DNA of 27,586 bases, from IMG/VR virus record IMGVR_UViG_3300025137_000213, positions 1 through 27,586 of that record; one strand, given 5' to 3'. Positions 1 through 7,645 of this stretch are shown one piece after another. The first letter of the stretch is position 1, and the number at the start of each line of letters is the position of its first letter. The position numbers were made by a program, and so were the translations under genes. Source of the DNA: a virus. Below the pieces are notes generated by a model. The model had not been told where the DNA came from, searched no databases, and worked only from the letters and a program-made list of their open reading frames with translations.

Positions 1-306
1 ATAAGTTACAGTTGGGTTATCAATGCCTTAGATGCAAAGATAAAAGAAGATTCAAAAGACAATGTTATATATAATGTGCATTGGGGTTACAGTGCTAACA
101 AAGGCGACCACAATGTAAATATGATTGGTACACATTCAGTTGCATATGACAAAGATAATTTTGTTGAATATAGCGAACTAAAAAAGTCTGATGTTGTGGG
201 TTGGTTAGAAGCTTCACTAGATGTTGATTCTATGAAAAGCAATCTATCAGGTCAGATATCAGTTTTAGAAAATCCAGTTGATGTTACATTAAGACCAAGT
301 TGGTAA
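1..306 (+). CDS. Small phage protein, DUF7936-like, 5' end cut off
   Basis: The reading frame is open from base 1, so the start lies upstream, probably only a few codons away. The 101 visible residues begin ISYSWVI and run to a terminal RPSW. I recognise the pattern of a short phage family (from memory DUF7936): a YxW start, an N-V-H-W strand, then a V-V-G-W-L helix, a Q-I-x-x-x-x-N-P segment and a final P-x-W. The function is unknown; members usually sit near tail or fibre genes. The next gene looks like a divergent paralogue. The family call is from recall, so moderate. Confidence 0.6.
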   Translation: MSYSWVINALDAKIKEDSKDNVIYNVHWGYSANKGDHNVNMIGTHSVAYDKDNFVEYSELKKSDVVGWLEASLDVDSMKSNLSGQISVLENPVDVTLRPSW

Positions 307-307
307 A

Positions 308-604
308 ATGGATATTCTTTATGATTGGAATATAGTGAAAGTTGAATTTGTCCTAAAACAGGGTGAACTCTATTATGTTATAAAAACAATTAAATTTGAA
401 TATACTGGTACTGACCAAGTATCAAAAAAATATTATACTGTGCCTGGTGAAATAGATTTATTAAATCCTGACCCTAATAATTATATACCAAGAGGTCAGG
501 CTAATAAAGAGGATTATATAAACTGGATTAAAGAATCTGGCATATCTGAAAACTATTTAAAACAGATTATTTGTCATGAAATAATGATTAAAAATCAAAA
601 ATAA
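308..604 (+). CDS. Small protein, likely paralogue of the gene before it
   Basis: This 98-residue protein starts one base after the preceding stop. It shares a layout with its upstream neighbour: Y-D-W-N-I near the start (against Y-S-W-V-I), a V/I-rich strand, then N-W-I-K-E-S-G-I and K-Q-I-I where the neighbour has G-W-L-E-A-S-L and G-Q-I. It lacks the terminal proline/tryptophan. I infer tandem duplication followed by divergence. Function is unknown; a small virion-associated or fibre-accessory role would fit the position before the tail genes, but nothing proves it. Confidence 0.6.
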   Translation: MDILYDWNIVKVEFVLKQGELYYVIKTIKFEYTGTDQVSKKYYTVPGEIDLLNPDPNNYIPRGQANKEDYINWIKESGISENYLKQIICHEIMIKNQK

Positions 605-612
605 TTTTTAAT

Positions 613-622
613 TTTAGCTAAA
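613..622 (+). promoter_or_regulatory. Perfect 10-bp palindrome TTTAGCTAAA, copy 1
   Basis: TTTAGCTAAA is its own reverse complement and ends 11 bases before the ATG at 634. The same palindrome stands before the regulator gene at 6428, and both genes then open with ATGTTTAAAATAT. A site for the 6428 regulator, or a promoter element, is inferred from this duplication only. Confidence 0.4.
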
Positions 623-633
623 TTTATAAAGTT

Positions 634-789
634 ATGTTTAAAATATCTCAAGAAAAAATGTCCCAAATTAATAGTTTATTAAATGAATTGCCAATAAAAC
701 AGCTGCCAATTGCTCAAGCTATTGTTAAAATAATCGATGAAACCAAAGTTGACGAATCATCTGAAAAGTCTAGTGAAAAGAAAAAATAA
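634..789 (+). CDS. Small hypothetical protein (51 aa), MFKI start
   Basis: The ATG at 634 opens a 51-codon frame closed by TAA at 787-789. The protein starts MFKISQEKM, has an amphipathic helix to about residue 36, and ends in a charged E/S/K tail. Short phage proteins with an MFK start and a similar single helix are familiar to me, but I know no function for them. Its first 13 coding bases and the palindrome upstream are shared with the gene at 6428. It lies between the DUF7936-like pair and the tail tube gene. It is likely real because of the shared leader and good spacing. Confidence 0.55.
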   Translation: MFKISQEKMSQINSLLNELPIKQLPIAQAIVKIIDETKVDESSEKSSEKKK

Positions 790-805
790 CTAAATTTTTA
801 TTTCG

Positions 806-814
806 TATATTTAC
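806..814 (+). promoter_or_regulatory. Promoter-like box TATATTTAC before the tail tube gene
   Basis: A G followed by TATATTTAC fits the recurrent GTAnnTTTRC box of this window and resembles the Bacteroidetes -7 element TAnnTTTG. It ends 21 bases before the ATG at 835, in a 45-base gap. I see no clear TTG -33 element at the usual spacing, so this is a candidate only. Confidence 0.4.
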
Positions 815-834
815 AGTAATAAAATTTATATCAA

Positions 835-1245
835 ATGGCTACAACTGGAATTTTTAATGGGTCAATTTTAGTATTAAAATACAATGGCGGAATCATTGGA
901 CACACAACTTCATGTTCTTTAAGTTTATCGGCTGACACACCTGAGGCAACATCAAAAGATTCATCTGGATTTGCTGAGTATATTCCTGGTGTTATGTCTG
1001 GTGAAATAAGTTTTGAGGGTCTTATCAAATATGATGATTCAACTAGTATTATTACATTGACTGATGCTTATTTAGCTAGAAACACTGTCACAGCAATATT
1101 TGGAACTGCGGTTTCAGGTGATGCTGTTTATTCAGCTAGTTGCATCATTAGTTCATTAGAGCATAGCGCAGAAATGGAATCACCAGCTACTTTTAGCGGT
1201 ACTTTAACATTAACTGGAACTATCTCTAAATCAACGAATGCATAA
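835..1245 (+). CDS. Major tail protein (tail tube), TP901-1 type
   Basis: This 136-residue protein forms the stacked rings of the tail tube. It starts MATTGIFNGSILVLKYNG, is rich in Thr, Ser and Ala, and alternates beta strands. The S-C-S-L-S-L-S strand near residue 27, the G-x-I-S-F-E-G-L strand near 57 and the closing F-S-G-T-L-T-L-T-G strand are typical of the TP901-1 major tail protein family (Phage_tail_2). It is followed directly by a tail assembly chaperone and a tape measure gene, the usual order. A promoter-like box lies upstream, suiting a strongly expressed structural gene. Confidence 0.85.
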   Translation: MATTGIFNGSILVLKYNGGIIGHTTSCSLSLSADTPEATSKDSSGFAEYIPGVMSGEISFEGLIKYDDSTSIITLTDAYLARNTVTAIFGTAVSGDAVYSASCIISSLEHSAEMESPATFSGTLTLTGTISKSTNA

Positions 1246-1251
1246 TATTGA

Positions 1252-1641
1252 ATGACAAAAAATAAAAAAAGAGGTTATATCACCATTAAGATTGGTGGCA
1301 AAAACCGAACCTTACATTTCTCAATGAACTTTTGGGCTGAGTTTACGGACCAGCTAGGTGTTGGAATAGAACAGATTGGAGAGGTTTTTCAAAAAGGTTT
1401 TTCACTTGCACAGCTTAGAGCTTTAGTTTATTCTGGTTTAATTGCTTACGATTCCGAAAACAACATTCCAGTTGATTACAATGTTTTTAAAGTAGGTATG
1501 TGGTTAGATGAGATTTCCTCTGATGAGATTACAAAAGTTATAAATACAATGTCTGAATCTAAAGTCTTAGGCGTTGATTTAAATAATGAACTTAGACAGA
1601 CAGAAAAAAAAAACAATCCGAATCCAAATCGGAACCAATAG
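1252..1641 (+). CDS. Tail assembly chaperone (gpG-like)
   Basis: This 129-residue protein lies between tail tube and tape measure genes, where siphophages carry the chaperone that binds the tape measure during tail assembly. It starts six bases after the tail tube stop. An N-terminal beta strand pair is followed by helical segments such as F-W-A-E-F-T-D-Q-L and L-R-A-L-V-Y-S-G-L, typical of these chaperones. The C-terminal 13 residues (N/P/K/R-rich) overlap a run of ten A bases that can move ribosomes into the -1 frame and extend the protein to base 1976. Sequence similarity to lambda G is not visible; the call rests on position, size, fold pattern and the frameshift. Confidence 0.8.
   Translation: MTKNKKRGYITIKIGGKNRTLHFSMNFWAEFTDQLGVGIEQIGEVFQKGFSLAQLRALVYSGLIAYDSENNIPVDYNVFKVGMWLDEISSDEITKVINTMSESKVLGVDLNNELRQTEKKNNPNPNRNQ
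1604..1614 (+). other. Slippery site for -1 frameshift, A10 then C
   Basis: Ten A bases at 1604-1613 followed by C contain the in-frame heptamer A AAA AAC (1608-1614), a classic -1 slip site. The -1 frame has a stop at 1593-1595 and the zero frame stops at 1639-1641, so a switch must fall between them. This run is the only good candidate. Polymerase slippage on the A-run could give the same product. Confidence 0.75.
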
Positions 1642-1976
1642 ACTTTAATACAATCATTGATTATTTTATTGGCAGAGTAGGTATATTGCCTGACCATTTT
1701 TGGCGTAATACATGGGCCGAGAATGCGCTTATGTCTGAGGCATATCAAACAAAAGAAAACAGAGATTGGGAGAGAGCTAGACAGTTAATCAGTATGATTC
1801 ACAATGTGAATTGCACAAAGCGTTCACAAATGATAAAACCAAAAGATGTTATTGAATTGCCGATTGATAATTTAAAACAAAATAAATCATTTGAACCTAA
1901 AGGCGATATTGATAAACTTAAAGAGTTAGAAGAAAAAATGGCAAATGCCAATTGGGTTCCACTTAAGAAACTATAA
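1614..1976 (+). CDS. Tail assembly chaperone frameshift extension (gpGT-like)
   Basis: The -1 frame is open from 1596 to the TAA at 1974-1976. Joined at the A-run, it gives a fusion of about 241 residues with the chaperone encoded from 1252. The extension carries I-D-Y-F-I-G-R-V-G, D-H-F-W-R-N-T-W, and a helix with R-D-W-E-R-A-R-Q-L-I-S-M-I-H, resembling the helical T domains that bind the tape measure. In lambda and many siphophages the G/GT ratio set by frameshifting is needed for tail assembly. A TTG at 1686 could start it separately, but the open frame reaching back to the slip site argues against that. Confidence 0.75.
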   Translation, partial: QSESKSEPIDFNTIIDYFIGRVGILPDHFWRNTWAENALMSEAYQTKENRDWERARQLISMIHNVNCTKRSQMIKPKDVIELPIDNLKQNKSFEPKGDIDKLKELEEKMANANWVPLKKL

Positions 1977-1990
1977 TTTTGTAAATTTAC
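1952..1990 (+). promoter_or_regulatory. Bacteroidetes-type promoter candidate before tape measure gene
   Basis: TTG at 1952-1954, a 19-base spacer and TAATTTTG at 1974-1981 match the Bacteroidetes -33/-7 consensus. The recurrent box TAAATTTAC follows directly at 1982-1990. The element overlaps the end of the chaperone extension and lies 14 to 22 bases before the ATG at 2004. Confidence 0.5.
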
Positions 1991-2003
1991 ATAAAATCTC
2001 ACC

Positions 2004-4040
2004 ATGGCAGAAAATAATTTAAGAGTTAACATATTAGCAAATGTCAAAAACTTTGATGCGGCAATGATGAAAGCATCTAGCCGTTTAAATGCTTTTGGTA
2101 AAAAGACAGCTGAAATAGGAAAAAACCTGTCTATGGGTCTTACAGCTCCATTAACTATTTTAGGCGGTGTTGCATTAAACCAAACAGTTAATTTTGAAAA
2201 ACTTAGAACAACATTAGACGTCTTAACTGGTTCGGCTGAAGCAGGAGCAAATGCTTTTGAGCGACTTGTTCAATTTTCAGCAACAACTCCTTTTCAATTA
2301 CCAGATTTAGTTAGGGCAAATAATACTTTAATGGGTTTTGGTCTTACGGCTGACCAGGCTTTTGAAAGCCTTAAAAGTATGGGTGATATTGCTGCCGTAG
2401 CTGGTGGTGATTTAGATAGAATTGCCGTTGCATTTGGACAATCCGCAGCCGCAGGTCGAGTGATGAATCAAGACTTATTACAGTTTATTAATAATGGTGT
2501 TCCAATTTTGGAATTGTTGGCCAATACAATGGGTGTTACAACTGGTGAAGTGAAACAATTATCATCTGAGGGCAAAGTTACTTTTGATGTTTTACAACAG
2601 GCTTTTATTGATGCAACAAGTGAAGGCGGTAAGTTTGAGGGCGGTATGAAAACTTTAAGCAAAACACTAGGGGGGACATTTTCAACACTTAAAGATAATG
2701 TGAATATTGCTTTGGCTGACTTTGGTACTGCCATTGTAGATGCTTTTAATTTATCTGAAAACATACCTAAACTAACTAAATTTGTTGGTGATTTATCTGA
2801 AAAATTTAAAAATTTATCACCTGAAATTCGTAGGCTTATAATAATATTTGGGGCTTTACTTACAGGAATTGGACCCTTATTAATTATTATTGGCAAATTG
2901 TCAATAGGTATCGGAGCTTTAGTGACAATTCTACCCAAAGCTAGACTTGCATTTATTGCATTAACAACAGCAATGAAAGCTAATCCTTTTATATTAGTTG
3001 CAACTGCAATTATAGGCGTAGTCACAGCATTACAAAAATTAAAAAAACACACTGATGCTCAAAAATTAGATGCTTTTGGTGAGGATTTAAAAAAATTAAG
3101 TCTTGACGATGCTCAGAATAAACTTAATAAATTAAATAAAACTTATGAGGCCAATAACAAAATACTTGAGGAAAACAACAAGTTAGGTTTTGGTACAAGA
3201 AAGTTTTTGCTAAAAGATGCTGACGGTATTCAATTAAAAGCTAGTAAAATTAGTAAAGAAAATATTGAACGTGGTGAACAAATAAAATTATTAAAAGATT
3301 TTATTAATTTAAAAAAAGAAGAAAAGGTAATTTCAGAACCAACTACTGGTTTAGGCGCAACAGGTGGCGGTCCGTCAACTAGAGCGCAAGTAGTTTCTGT
3401 AAATCAAATAACTAGTCAAGATGTCGTTACTGTTGCTGGCAACCCTCTTGCACAATTACAAACTAATATTGCCGATAGTATTGATAAAATAAGAAAATCA
3501 AAAGATGATTTAAAACTTATTTTATTGGACGTAAGCGGGAATGTTCAATCTGCATTGTCAAATGTTGTCGTAGGTTTAGCATCTGGTTCTATAAAAATGG
3601 GTGATGTTGCTGGTTTACTATTAGGTACGATTGGAGACATAGCAATTAATTTAGGAAAAGCTGCAATAGGAATTGGATTAGCAATGAAAGCAATAAAGTT
3701 GTCATTTTCAAATCCATTTACTGCAATTGCGGCTGGTATTGCATTATTAGCTATGGGAGGTTTAATTAAGAGAGCTGCAAATATAGTAACAGGCGGAGGG
3801 GGTGGTGTAACTGGTTTTGCTAAAGGTGGTTTAGTAACAGGCCCAACATTAGGTTTAGTTGGTGAAGGTATTGGAACAAATAGAGGTAATCCAGAGGTTA
3901 TTGCACCGCTTGACAGACTACAAAACATGATACAACCCAAAACACAAAGAGTTGAAGTTGGTGGTCAATTTTCAATAAATGGACAGGATTTAGTTTTAGT
4001 ATTACAAAGAGCAAATTCAGACAGGTCTAGATTGTTATAA
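2004..4040 (+). CDS. Tape measure protein
   Basis: This 678-residue protein sets tail length and is packed in the tail tube lumen. The N-terminal half, with F-E-K-L-R-T-T-L-D-V-L-T-G, A-T-T-P-F-Q-L-P and the M-N-Q-D-L-L-Q-F-I-N-N-G-V-P segment (about residues 65-170), is the tape measure domain found in many siphophages. Hydrophobic helices lie around residues 275-345 and 540-590, and a glycine-rich stretch near 598 precedes the F-A-K-G-G-L-V-x-G-P-T end that is common in these proteins. At roughly 0.15 nm per residue the length predicts a tail of about 100 nm. It follows the chaperone gene and precedes the tail-tip gene by one base. Confidence 0.92.
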   Translation: MAENNLRVNILANVKNFDAAMMKASSRLNAFGKKTAEIGKNLSMGLTAPLTILGGVALNQTVNFEKLRTTLDVLTGSAEAGANAFERLVQFSATTPFQLPDLVRANNTLMGFGLTADQAFESLKSMGDIAAVAGGDLDRIAVAFGQSAAAGRVMNQDLLQFINNGVPILELLANTMGVTTGEVKQLSSEGKVTFDVLQQAFIDATSEGGKFEGGMKTLSKTLGGTFSTLKDNVNIALADFGTAIVDAFNLSENIPKLTKFVGDLSEKFKNLSPEIRRLIIIFGALLTGIGPLLIIIGKLSIGIGALVTILPKARLAFIALTTAMKANPFILVATAIIGVVTALQKLKKHTDAQKLDAFGEDLKKLSLDDAQNKLNKLNKTYEANNKILEENNKLGFGTRKFLLKDADGIQLKASKISKENIERGEQIKLLKDFINLKKEEKVISEPTTGLGATGGGPSTRAQVVSVNQITSQDVVTVAGNPLAQLQTNIADSIDKIRKSKDDLKLILLDVSGNVQSALSNVVVGLASGSIKMGDVAGLLLGTIGDIAINLGKAAIGIGLAMKAIKLSFSNPFTAIAAGIALLAMGGLIKRAANIVTGGGGGVTGFAKGGLVTGPTLGLVGEGIGTNRGNPEVIAPLDRLQNMIQPKTQRVEVGGQFSINGQDLVLVLQRANSDRSRLL

Positions 4041-4041
4041 T

Positions 4042-6363
4042 ATGAGTTATGGTGTAAAATATAGATTGGAATTTAGTGATGAATCTGGTATTCCAAAAAA
4101 ACTTGAAATATTAAAAAAAAGTTATTCTGGTTCTGTTATTGATATGGTTGGAGGTGTTGAGCCTGTTGTAATTAAATGGACTGCAAATGACGATGAATAC
4201 TCACCAATTATAGGCTCACAATGCGAAATTAGTTTATTAGAAACGACAACAGTTTCATACGATGAATTTTTTGATGCTGATGAACGTGAATATTTAGTAA
4301 AGGTATTTTATCAATATGCTGGAACTGGAAATGCAATATGGAACTTAACTGAGATTGATTATGAGGATGCTGATTTTAATTGGAATGCAACAACAGCAAC
4401 AAACATTCCTTATTGGCAGGGGTTTATTGTTAATGATAATTTTGAACAGGTCGTAAAAACTCAGCCATTTGAAATAAAATTAAAAGCATTTGACGGTTTA
4501 GGATTATTAGATGCCTTTGATATGGCAAAACCTAATTTAGACAATGTCTCAAGTACAATTAGCATATTTCAATACGTTTATACTATTTTACAAAATACTG
4601 GTTTAGATTTAGCCATTTATTATTCAAATGACATTAGTTTTGCTGGTGCTAATTATACTATTGTAAATAACGATTCTAATAGTATAAGTGTAACTTTTGT
4701 TAATTACACAACTGACCGTAAAACGACAACTACTTTAGCACCAGGTGCAAATGGATTTTTTCCAAATGTAGTTGTGCCAACACTTAAGATATCTGGCGCA
4801 TCTAATATTAATAATGTAAGTCAAACTAAGTCAGGTGAGACGCCACAATATAGAGCATTAGAAAGTGTGTTTCCAGATGTTGATAATCTTTATAAACCAG
4901 GTGGTTTTATTAATGATGCCAAAACACAGTTGACAAACATTTTAAAATCAATTAACTCTAGAGTTTTTCAATCAAAAAGCCGTTGGTATATTATAAGTAA
5001 CTCTAGTTATTCTGGACAGGCTGAAAAGGAAGCAATTTCCACATCAGCGGCTAGTGGAACAATACCATCAAACATTAGACAAACAGAGCAAAATAATTTA
5101 GAATCTAATGAAACCGAAAACATACAGTATGTCACATTTGCAACTGACGGCACATTTTCAGGTCTTGTTCAAAAAAATGTTTTATATAGATTACCACAGG
5201 ATGTTCAAAACATAGGGGCTGATTTAGTAAAAAGACAATCAAAACAAGTCAAAGAAGTAAATCTAAAAATGAATGTACAAAACGAAAATAGATTAATATT
5301 TTCGCCAAATAATTCTTTTGAATATACAACATTGGGCGACCCTAGTTTTGGTTATACTTTAGCTAGTAATCTTATAAATACAACTACTATCGGAGTTAAT
5401 CCAGTAGTTAAAACAGGTAATCAATCTGTAAAAGGTACTGGTTTTGTATTAAGTAGTTCACCTGGCTCAGCTGGATATTTCGCAAATAATATAAATTTAG
5501 TTCAAGCTGTTTCAAATAGAGTTATGCCAAACACTTTAAGATTTTGTTATTATTTAGATATACCAGATGACATGATAATTGATGCCGAGGCCCCAAATCA
5601 AGGCAATTTAGTTTTTGGTCAGACTTTTGAGGCTAGACTTTTTTATCAATTCAGATTTACTATTGGAAGTGACACTTATTATTATAGAGAATCTGATAAC
5701 ACATATCAAAAAAATTCATTAGTAAATAACAGAATAACGTTATTCCGTGATGATTTAAACAAGTGGCTAATAAAAGAAATTAATAATATACCAATTAGTG
5801 ATGCATCGGATGTTGCAAATCAAAATATTACTATGGTTTTTCAACCTATGCTTTTATGCACTAATATTGAAGATGGCACAAATGGAGGTTTCAATGGTAT
5901 TTATTTTGATGATGTATATTTTGGCTTTCAAGGTGAAGCTGCAAACAACATTGTTTATCACAGGGAGGTTACAGATACATTTACTGGCAAAAAAGATATA
6001 AAGTTTGATTACACTGGTCACAATACCTCTAGCGCATATTTTAGGCCAAGAGACAATAATCCAACAACGTATAAACAGCTTAATGAAATAACCTCACAGC
6101 AGGTCTTAAATGATAACAGGTCAAAGGTAACGGAGTTTGAGGGGACATTTAGAAATAAAATAACAAACGGAAATCCTTTAGGTTTTGAATCTAAGATTTT
6201 TGTAAATTTTGCTGGTTCATTTCAAAGCTCAACTTATGCGCCTGTTTCTGGTATTATTGACCAAATGGAATACAGAGTAAAATCCAATAGATACAGGATT
6301 AAATTTAGATTACCAAATCAAGACAACGACAAAACAAATACACTTACAATTAAAGAGGATTAA
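4042..6363 (+). CDS. Large tail-tip / baseplate-hub-like protein
   Basis: This 773-residue protein follows the tape measure gene, where siphophages encode distal tail and hub proteins. The first 170 residues include E-P-V-V-I-K-W-T, S-P-I-I-G-S-Q-C-E-I, Y-D-E-F-F-D-A-D-E-R-E-Y, Y-W-Q-G-F-I-V and K-L-K-A-F-D-G-L-G-L-L. I recognise these as a family widespread in Bacteroidetes phages and prophages, usually listed as hypothetical or tail proteins. The rest is beta-rich with many Asn and Thr residues, ending in a charged strand. A role at the tail tip (distal tail plus hub) is inferred from order and size. It ends the tail module; the early region follows. Confidence 0.65.
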   Translation: MSYGVKYRLEFSDESGIPKKLEILKKSYSGSVIDMVGGVEPVVIKWTANDDEYSPIIGSQCEISLLETTTVSYDEFFDADEREYLVKVFYQYAGTGNAIWNLTEIDYEDADFNWNATTATNIPYWQGFIVNDNFEQVVKTQPFEIKLKAFDGLGLLDAFDMAKPNLDNVSSTISIFQYVYTILQNTGLDLAIYYSNDISFAGANYTIVNNDSNSISVTFVNYTTDRKTTTTLAPGANGFFPNVVVPTLKISGASNINNVSQTKSGETPQYRALESVFPDVDNLYKPGGFINDAKTQLTNILKSINSRVFQSKSRWYIISNSSYSGQAEKEAISTSAASGTIPSNIRQTEQNNLESNETENIQYVTFATDGTFSGLVQKNVLYRLPQDVQNIGADLVKRQSKQVKEVNLKMNVQNENRLIFSPNNSFEYTTLGDPSFGYTLASNLINTTTIGVNPVVKTGNQSVKGTGFVLSSSPGSAGYFANNINLVQAVSNRVMPNTLRFCYYLDIPDDMIIDAEAPNQGNLVFGQTFEARLFYQFRFTIGSDTYYYRESDNTYQKNSLVNNRITLFRDDLNKWLIKEINNIPISDASDVANQNITMVFQPMLLCTNIEDGTNGGFNGIYFDDVYFGFQGEAANNIVYHREVTDTFTGKKDIKFDYTGHNTSSAYFRPRDNNPTTYKQLNEITSQQVLNDNRSKVTEFEGTFRNKITNGNPLGFESKIFVNFAGSFQSSTYAPVSGIIDQMEYRVKSNRYRIKFRLPNQDNDKTNTLTIKED

Positions 6364-6408
6364 AAGTTTTTTTTTAAAATACTAGGATTTTTTAAAATAA
6401 AATTGTTA

Positions 6409-6418
6409 TTTAGCTAAA
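6409..6418 (+). promoter_or_regulatory. Perfect 10-bp palindrome TTTAGCTAAA, copy 2
   Basis: The same self-complementary decamer as at 613-622, here nine bases before the ATG of a small XRE-like regulator at 6428, in a 64-base AT-rich gap that should hold the early promoter. Autoregulation by that regulator, with a second target at 613, is a natural guess but unproven. Confidence 0.45.
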
Positions 6419-6427
6419 ATTACAATT

Positions 6428-6619
6428 ATGTTTAAAATATATTTTAGTAACGAAATGAAACGTTTAGGTAAAACTAGAGGCGACATTTGTGAATTGTTGG
6501 GAATTACTAGGCCAACACTAAATTCAAGACTTGAAAATCCTAGTTCACTTCAAGTAAAAGAAATCAAAATTTTAAAAGAACAAGGGTTTATTATGCCTTT
6601 GGAATTATTAGAAAATTAA
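6428..6619 (+). CDS. Small XRE/Cro-like helix-turn-helix regulator
   Basis: The 63-residue protein has a helix-turn-helix typical of the XRE/Cro class: T-R-G-D-I-C-E-L-L-G-I-T-R-P-T-L-N-S-R-L-E-N (about residues 16-37), where the L-G-I-T-R-P-T-L segment forms turn and recognition helix. It has no effector domain. As first gene of the early region it could control the early promoter. The palindrome at 6409-6418 is its most likely operator, and a copy exists before the gene at 634. The next gene follows after three bases. Confidence 0.7.
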   Translation: MFKIYFSNEMKRLGKTRGDICELLGITRPTLNSRLENPSSLQVKEIKILKEQGFIMPLELLEN

Positions 6620-6622
6620 TTT

Positions 6623-7153
6623 ATGGAAAAAACTATATTTAAAAATTTAAGTTCAATCAATGTCAATGACAAAATTGAAAAAAAGGGTAATTTAGATTAT
6701 CTACCGTGGGCTGATGCCTGGACAATGTTGTCAAATATTTATTCTGACGTTAGTTATTCTGTTGTAAAAAATAATGATGGTTTTAATTATCATCATGATG
6801 GCAAAACAGGATGGGTTGAAACTGAAGTTACAATCAATGATAAAACACTACCAGAGCAGTTACCGATTACAGATAATAGGAATAAATCAATTTTATTAGA
6901 AAATATTACATCATTTGATGTTAATACAACTATAAAAAGATGTATTGTTAAAAACATAGCATTGCATGGTTTGGGCCTTTATTTATGGACAAAAGAAGAT
7001 TTTAAAGGCTCTGAGGATAAATCATCCAAGAGTTTAAAATCAAATGAACTAGCAGCCGCTTTATCGTCACTCGATATGGCTAAAAGAGCAATAAAAGCTG
7101 GAGTTGGTTCATCGGAGCAAATCAAAAAAATAAAACAAAAATTTAATATATAA
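6623..7153 (+). CDS. Single-strand annealing protein, Sak3/DUF1071 family
   Basis: This 176-residue protein matches the DUF1071 (Sak3) phage recombinase family, thought to be Rad52-like annealing proteins that pair complementary single strands. Diagnostic segments are L-D-Y-L-P-W-A-D-A-W (about residues 24-33), the E-Q-L-P-I-T-D-N strand near 78-85, and D-V-N-T-T-I-K-R-C-I-V-K-N-I-A-L-H-G-L-G-L-Y-L-W (about 99-122), which is the family signature. It is followed by an SSB-like protein and, further on, a RecE-like exonuclease, giving a Red-like recombination set. The C-terminal third is Lys/Ser-rich. Confidence 0.85.
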   Translation: MEKTIFKNLSSINVNDKIEKKGNLDYLPWADAWTMLSNIYSDVSYSVVKNNDGFNYHHDGKTGWVETEVTINDKTLPEQLPITDNRNKSILLENITSFDVNTTIKRCIVKNIALHGLGLYLWTKEDFKGSEDKSSKSLKSNELAAALSSLDMAKRAIKAGVGSSEQIKKIKQKFNI

Positions 7154-7154
7154 T

Positions 7155-7412
7155 ATGGCAGATAAAAAACCAATATATGTTGGCAGTGGAAAAACAGTAA
7201 GCGGTCAATATGGAACATTTAGAAATGTTACTTTAAAATTAAGTGAATTAAAAGATTACATTTATGAATATCAAGGTCAAAAATTAGTGAACTTGACTAT
7301 AAATGATAAAAAAGAAACAGACCAATTTGGTAAAAATGTTTCAGTCACTATAAATGATTATAAGCCTGAAAATAAAGAGGCTGTGAGTAAAGGGAATGAT
7401 TTACCCTTTTAA
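7155..7412 (+). CDS. Small protein with SSB-like acidic tip (possible ssDNA-binding protein)
   Basis: The 85-residue protein starts one base after the annealase gene. It has a beta-rich body (G-S-G-K-T-V-S-G-Q-Y-G, E-Y-Q-G-Q-K-L-V-N-L-T-I) and ends in N-D-L-P-F. Bacterial SSB proteins end in D-D-D-I/L-P-F, the tip by which they recruit partner proteins. I therefore suggest a phage single-stranded DNA-binding protein, or one that joins the SSB interaction network. The body is shorter than a usual OB-fold SSB (about 110 residues), so the fold is not certain. A terminator follows 11 bases after the stop. Confidence 0.5.
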   Translation: MADKKPIYVGSGKTVSGQYGTFRNVTLKLSELKDYIYEYQGQKLVNLTINDKKETDQFGKNVSVTINDYKPENKEAVSKGNDLPF

Positions 7413-7423
7413 GTTTAATTTAT

Positions 7424-7453
7424 GGCACAGCTAATCACTGTGCCTTTTTTTTT
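7424..7453 (+). terminator. Intrinsic terminator after the annealase operon
   Basis: GGCACAG (7424-7430), a seven-base loop and CTGTGCC (7438-7444) make a perfect 7-bp stem followed by nine T bases. The next ATG is only three bases beyond, so downstream genes need read-through or antitermination. Confidence 0.85.
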
Positions 7454-7456
7454 ATT

Positions 7457-7645
7457 ATGTCAATAAATATTACAAAAAACTCAAAACAAGTTCAAAGCGC
7501 AAGAGATGACCGTGAAAGAGAACTTTATTTCATGCTAGAATTTTTAAGAAAGCAACTGAAAAAAAAGAATGAAATTATAAATGATTTAGAAATAAAAAAC
7601 AGAATCCTCATAAATAAAAATAAAGTTATTGATGAAAGAAATTAA
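7457..7645 (+). CDS. Small coiled-coil hypothetical protein (62 aa)
   Basis: The protein is highly charged, with a heptad-like helix from about residue 15 to the end (R-E-L-Y-F-M-L-E-F-L-R-K-Q-L, then I-I-N-D-L-E-I). It looks like a short coiled coil. It starts three bases after a terminator T-tract and overlaps the exonuclease gene by 14 bases, which suggests translational coupling. I do not recognise a family. Confidence 0.55.
   Translation: MSINITKNSKQVQSARDDRERELYFMLEFLRKQLKKKNEIINDLEIKNRILINKNKVIDERN

Noticed and set aside
1686-1976. Independent gene starting at TTG 1686
   Set aside because: The frame is open back to the slippery run and the residues before 1686 (I-D-Y-F-I-G-R-V-G) look like part of the same domain, so the frameshift fusion explains it better.
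2468-3052. Long minus-strand open frame within the tape measure gene
   Set aside because: It mirrors the + strand gene in composition, has no start context or family features, and every supported gene is on the + strand. The other minus-strand frames are shadows for the same reason.
5798-6001. Alternative + frame inside the tail-tip gene
   Set aside because: It is fully inside a well-supported gene in another frame, has odd composition and no leader.
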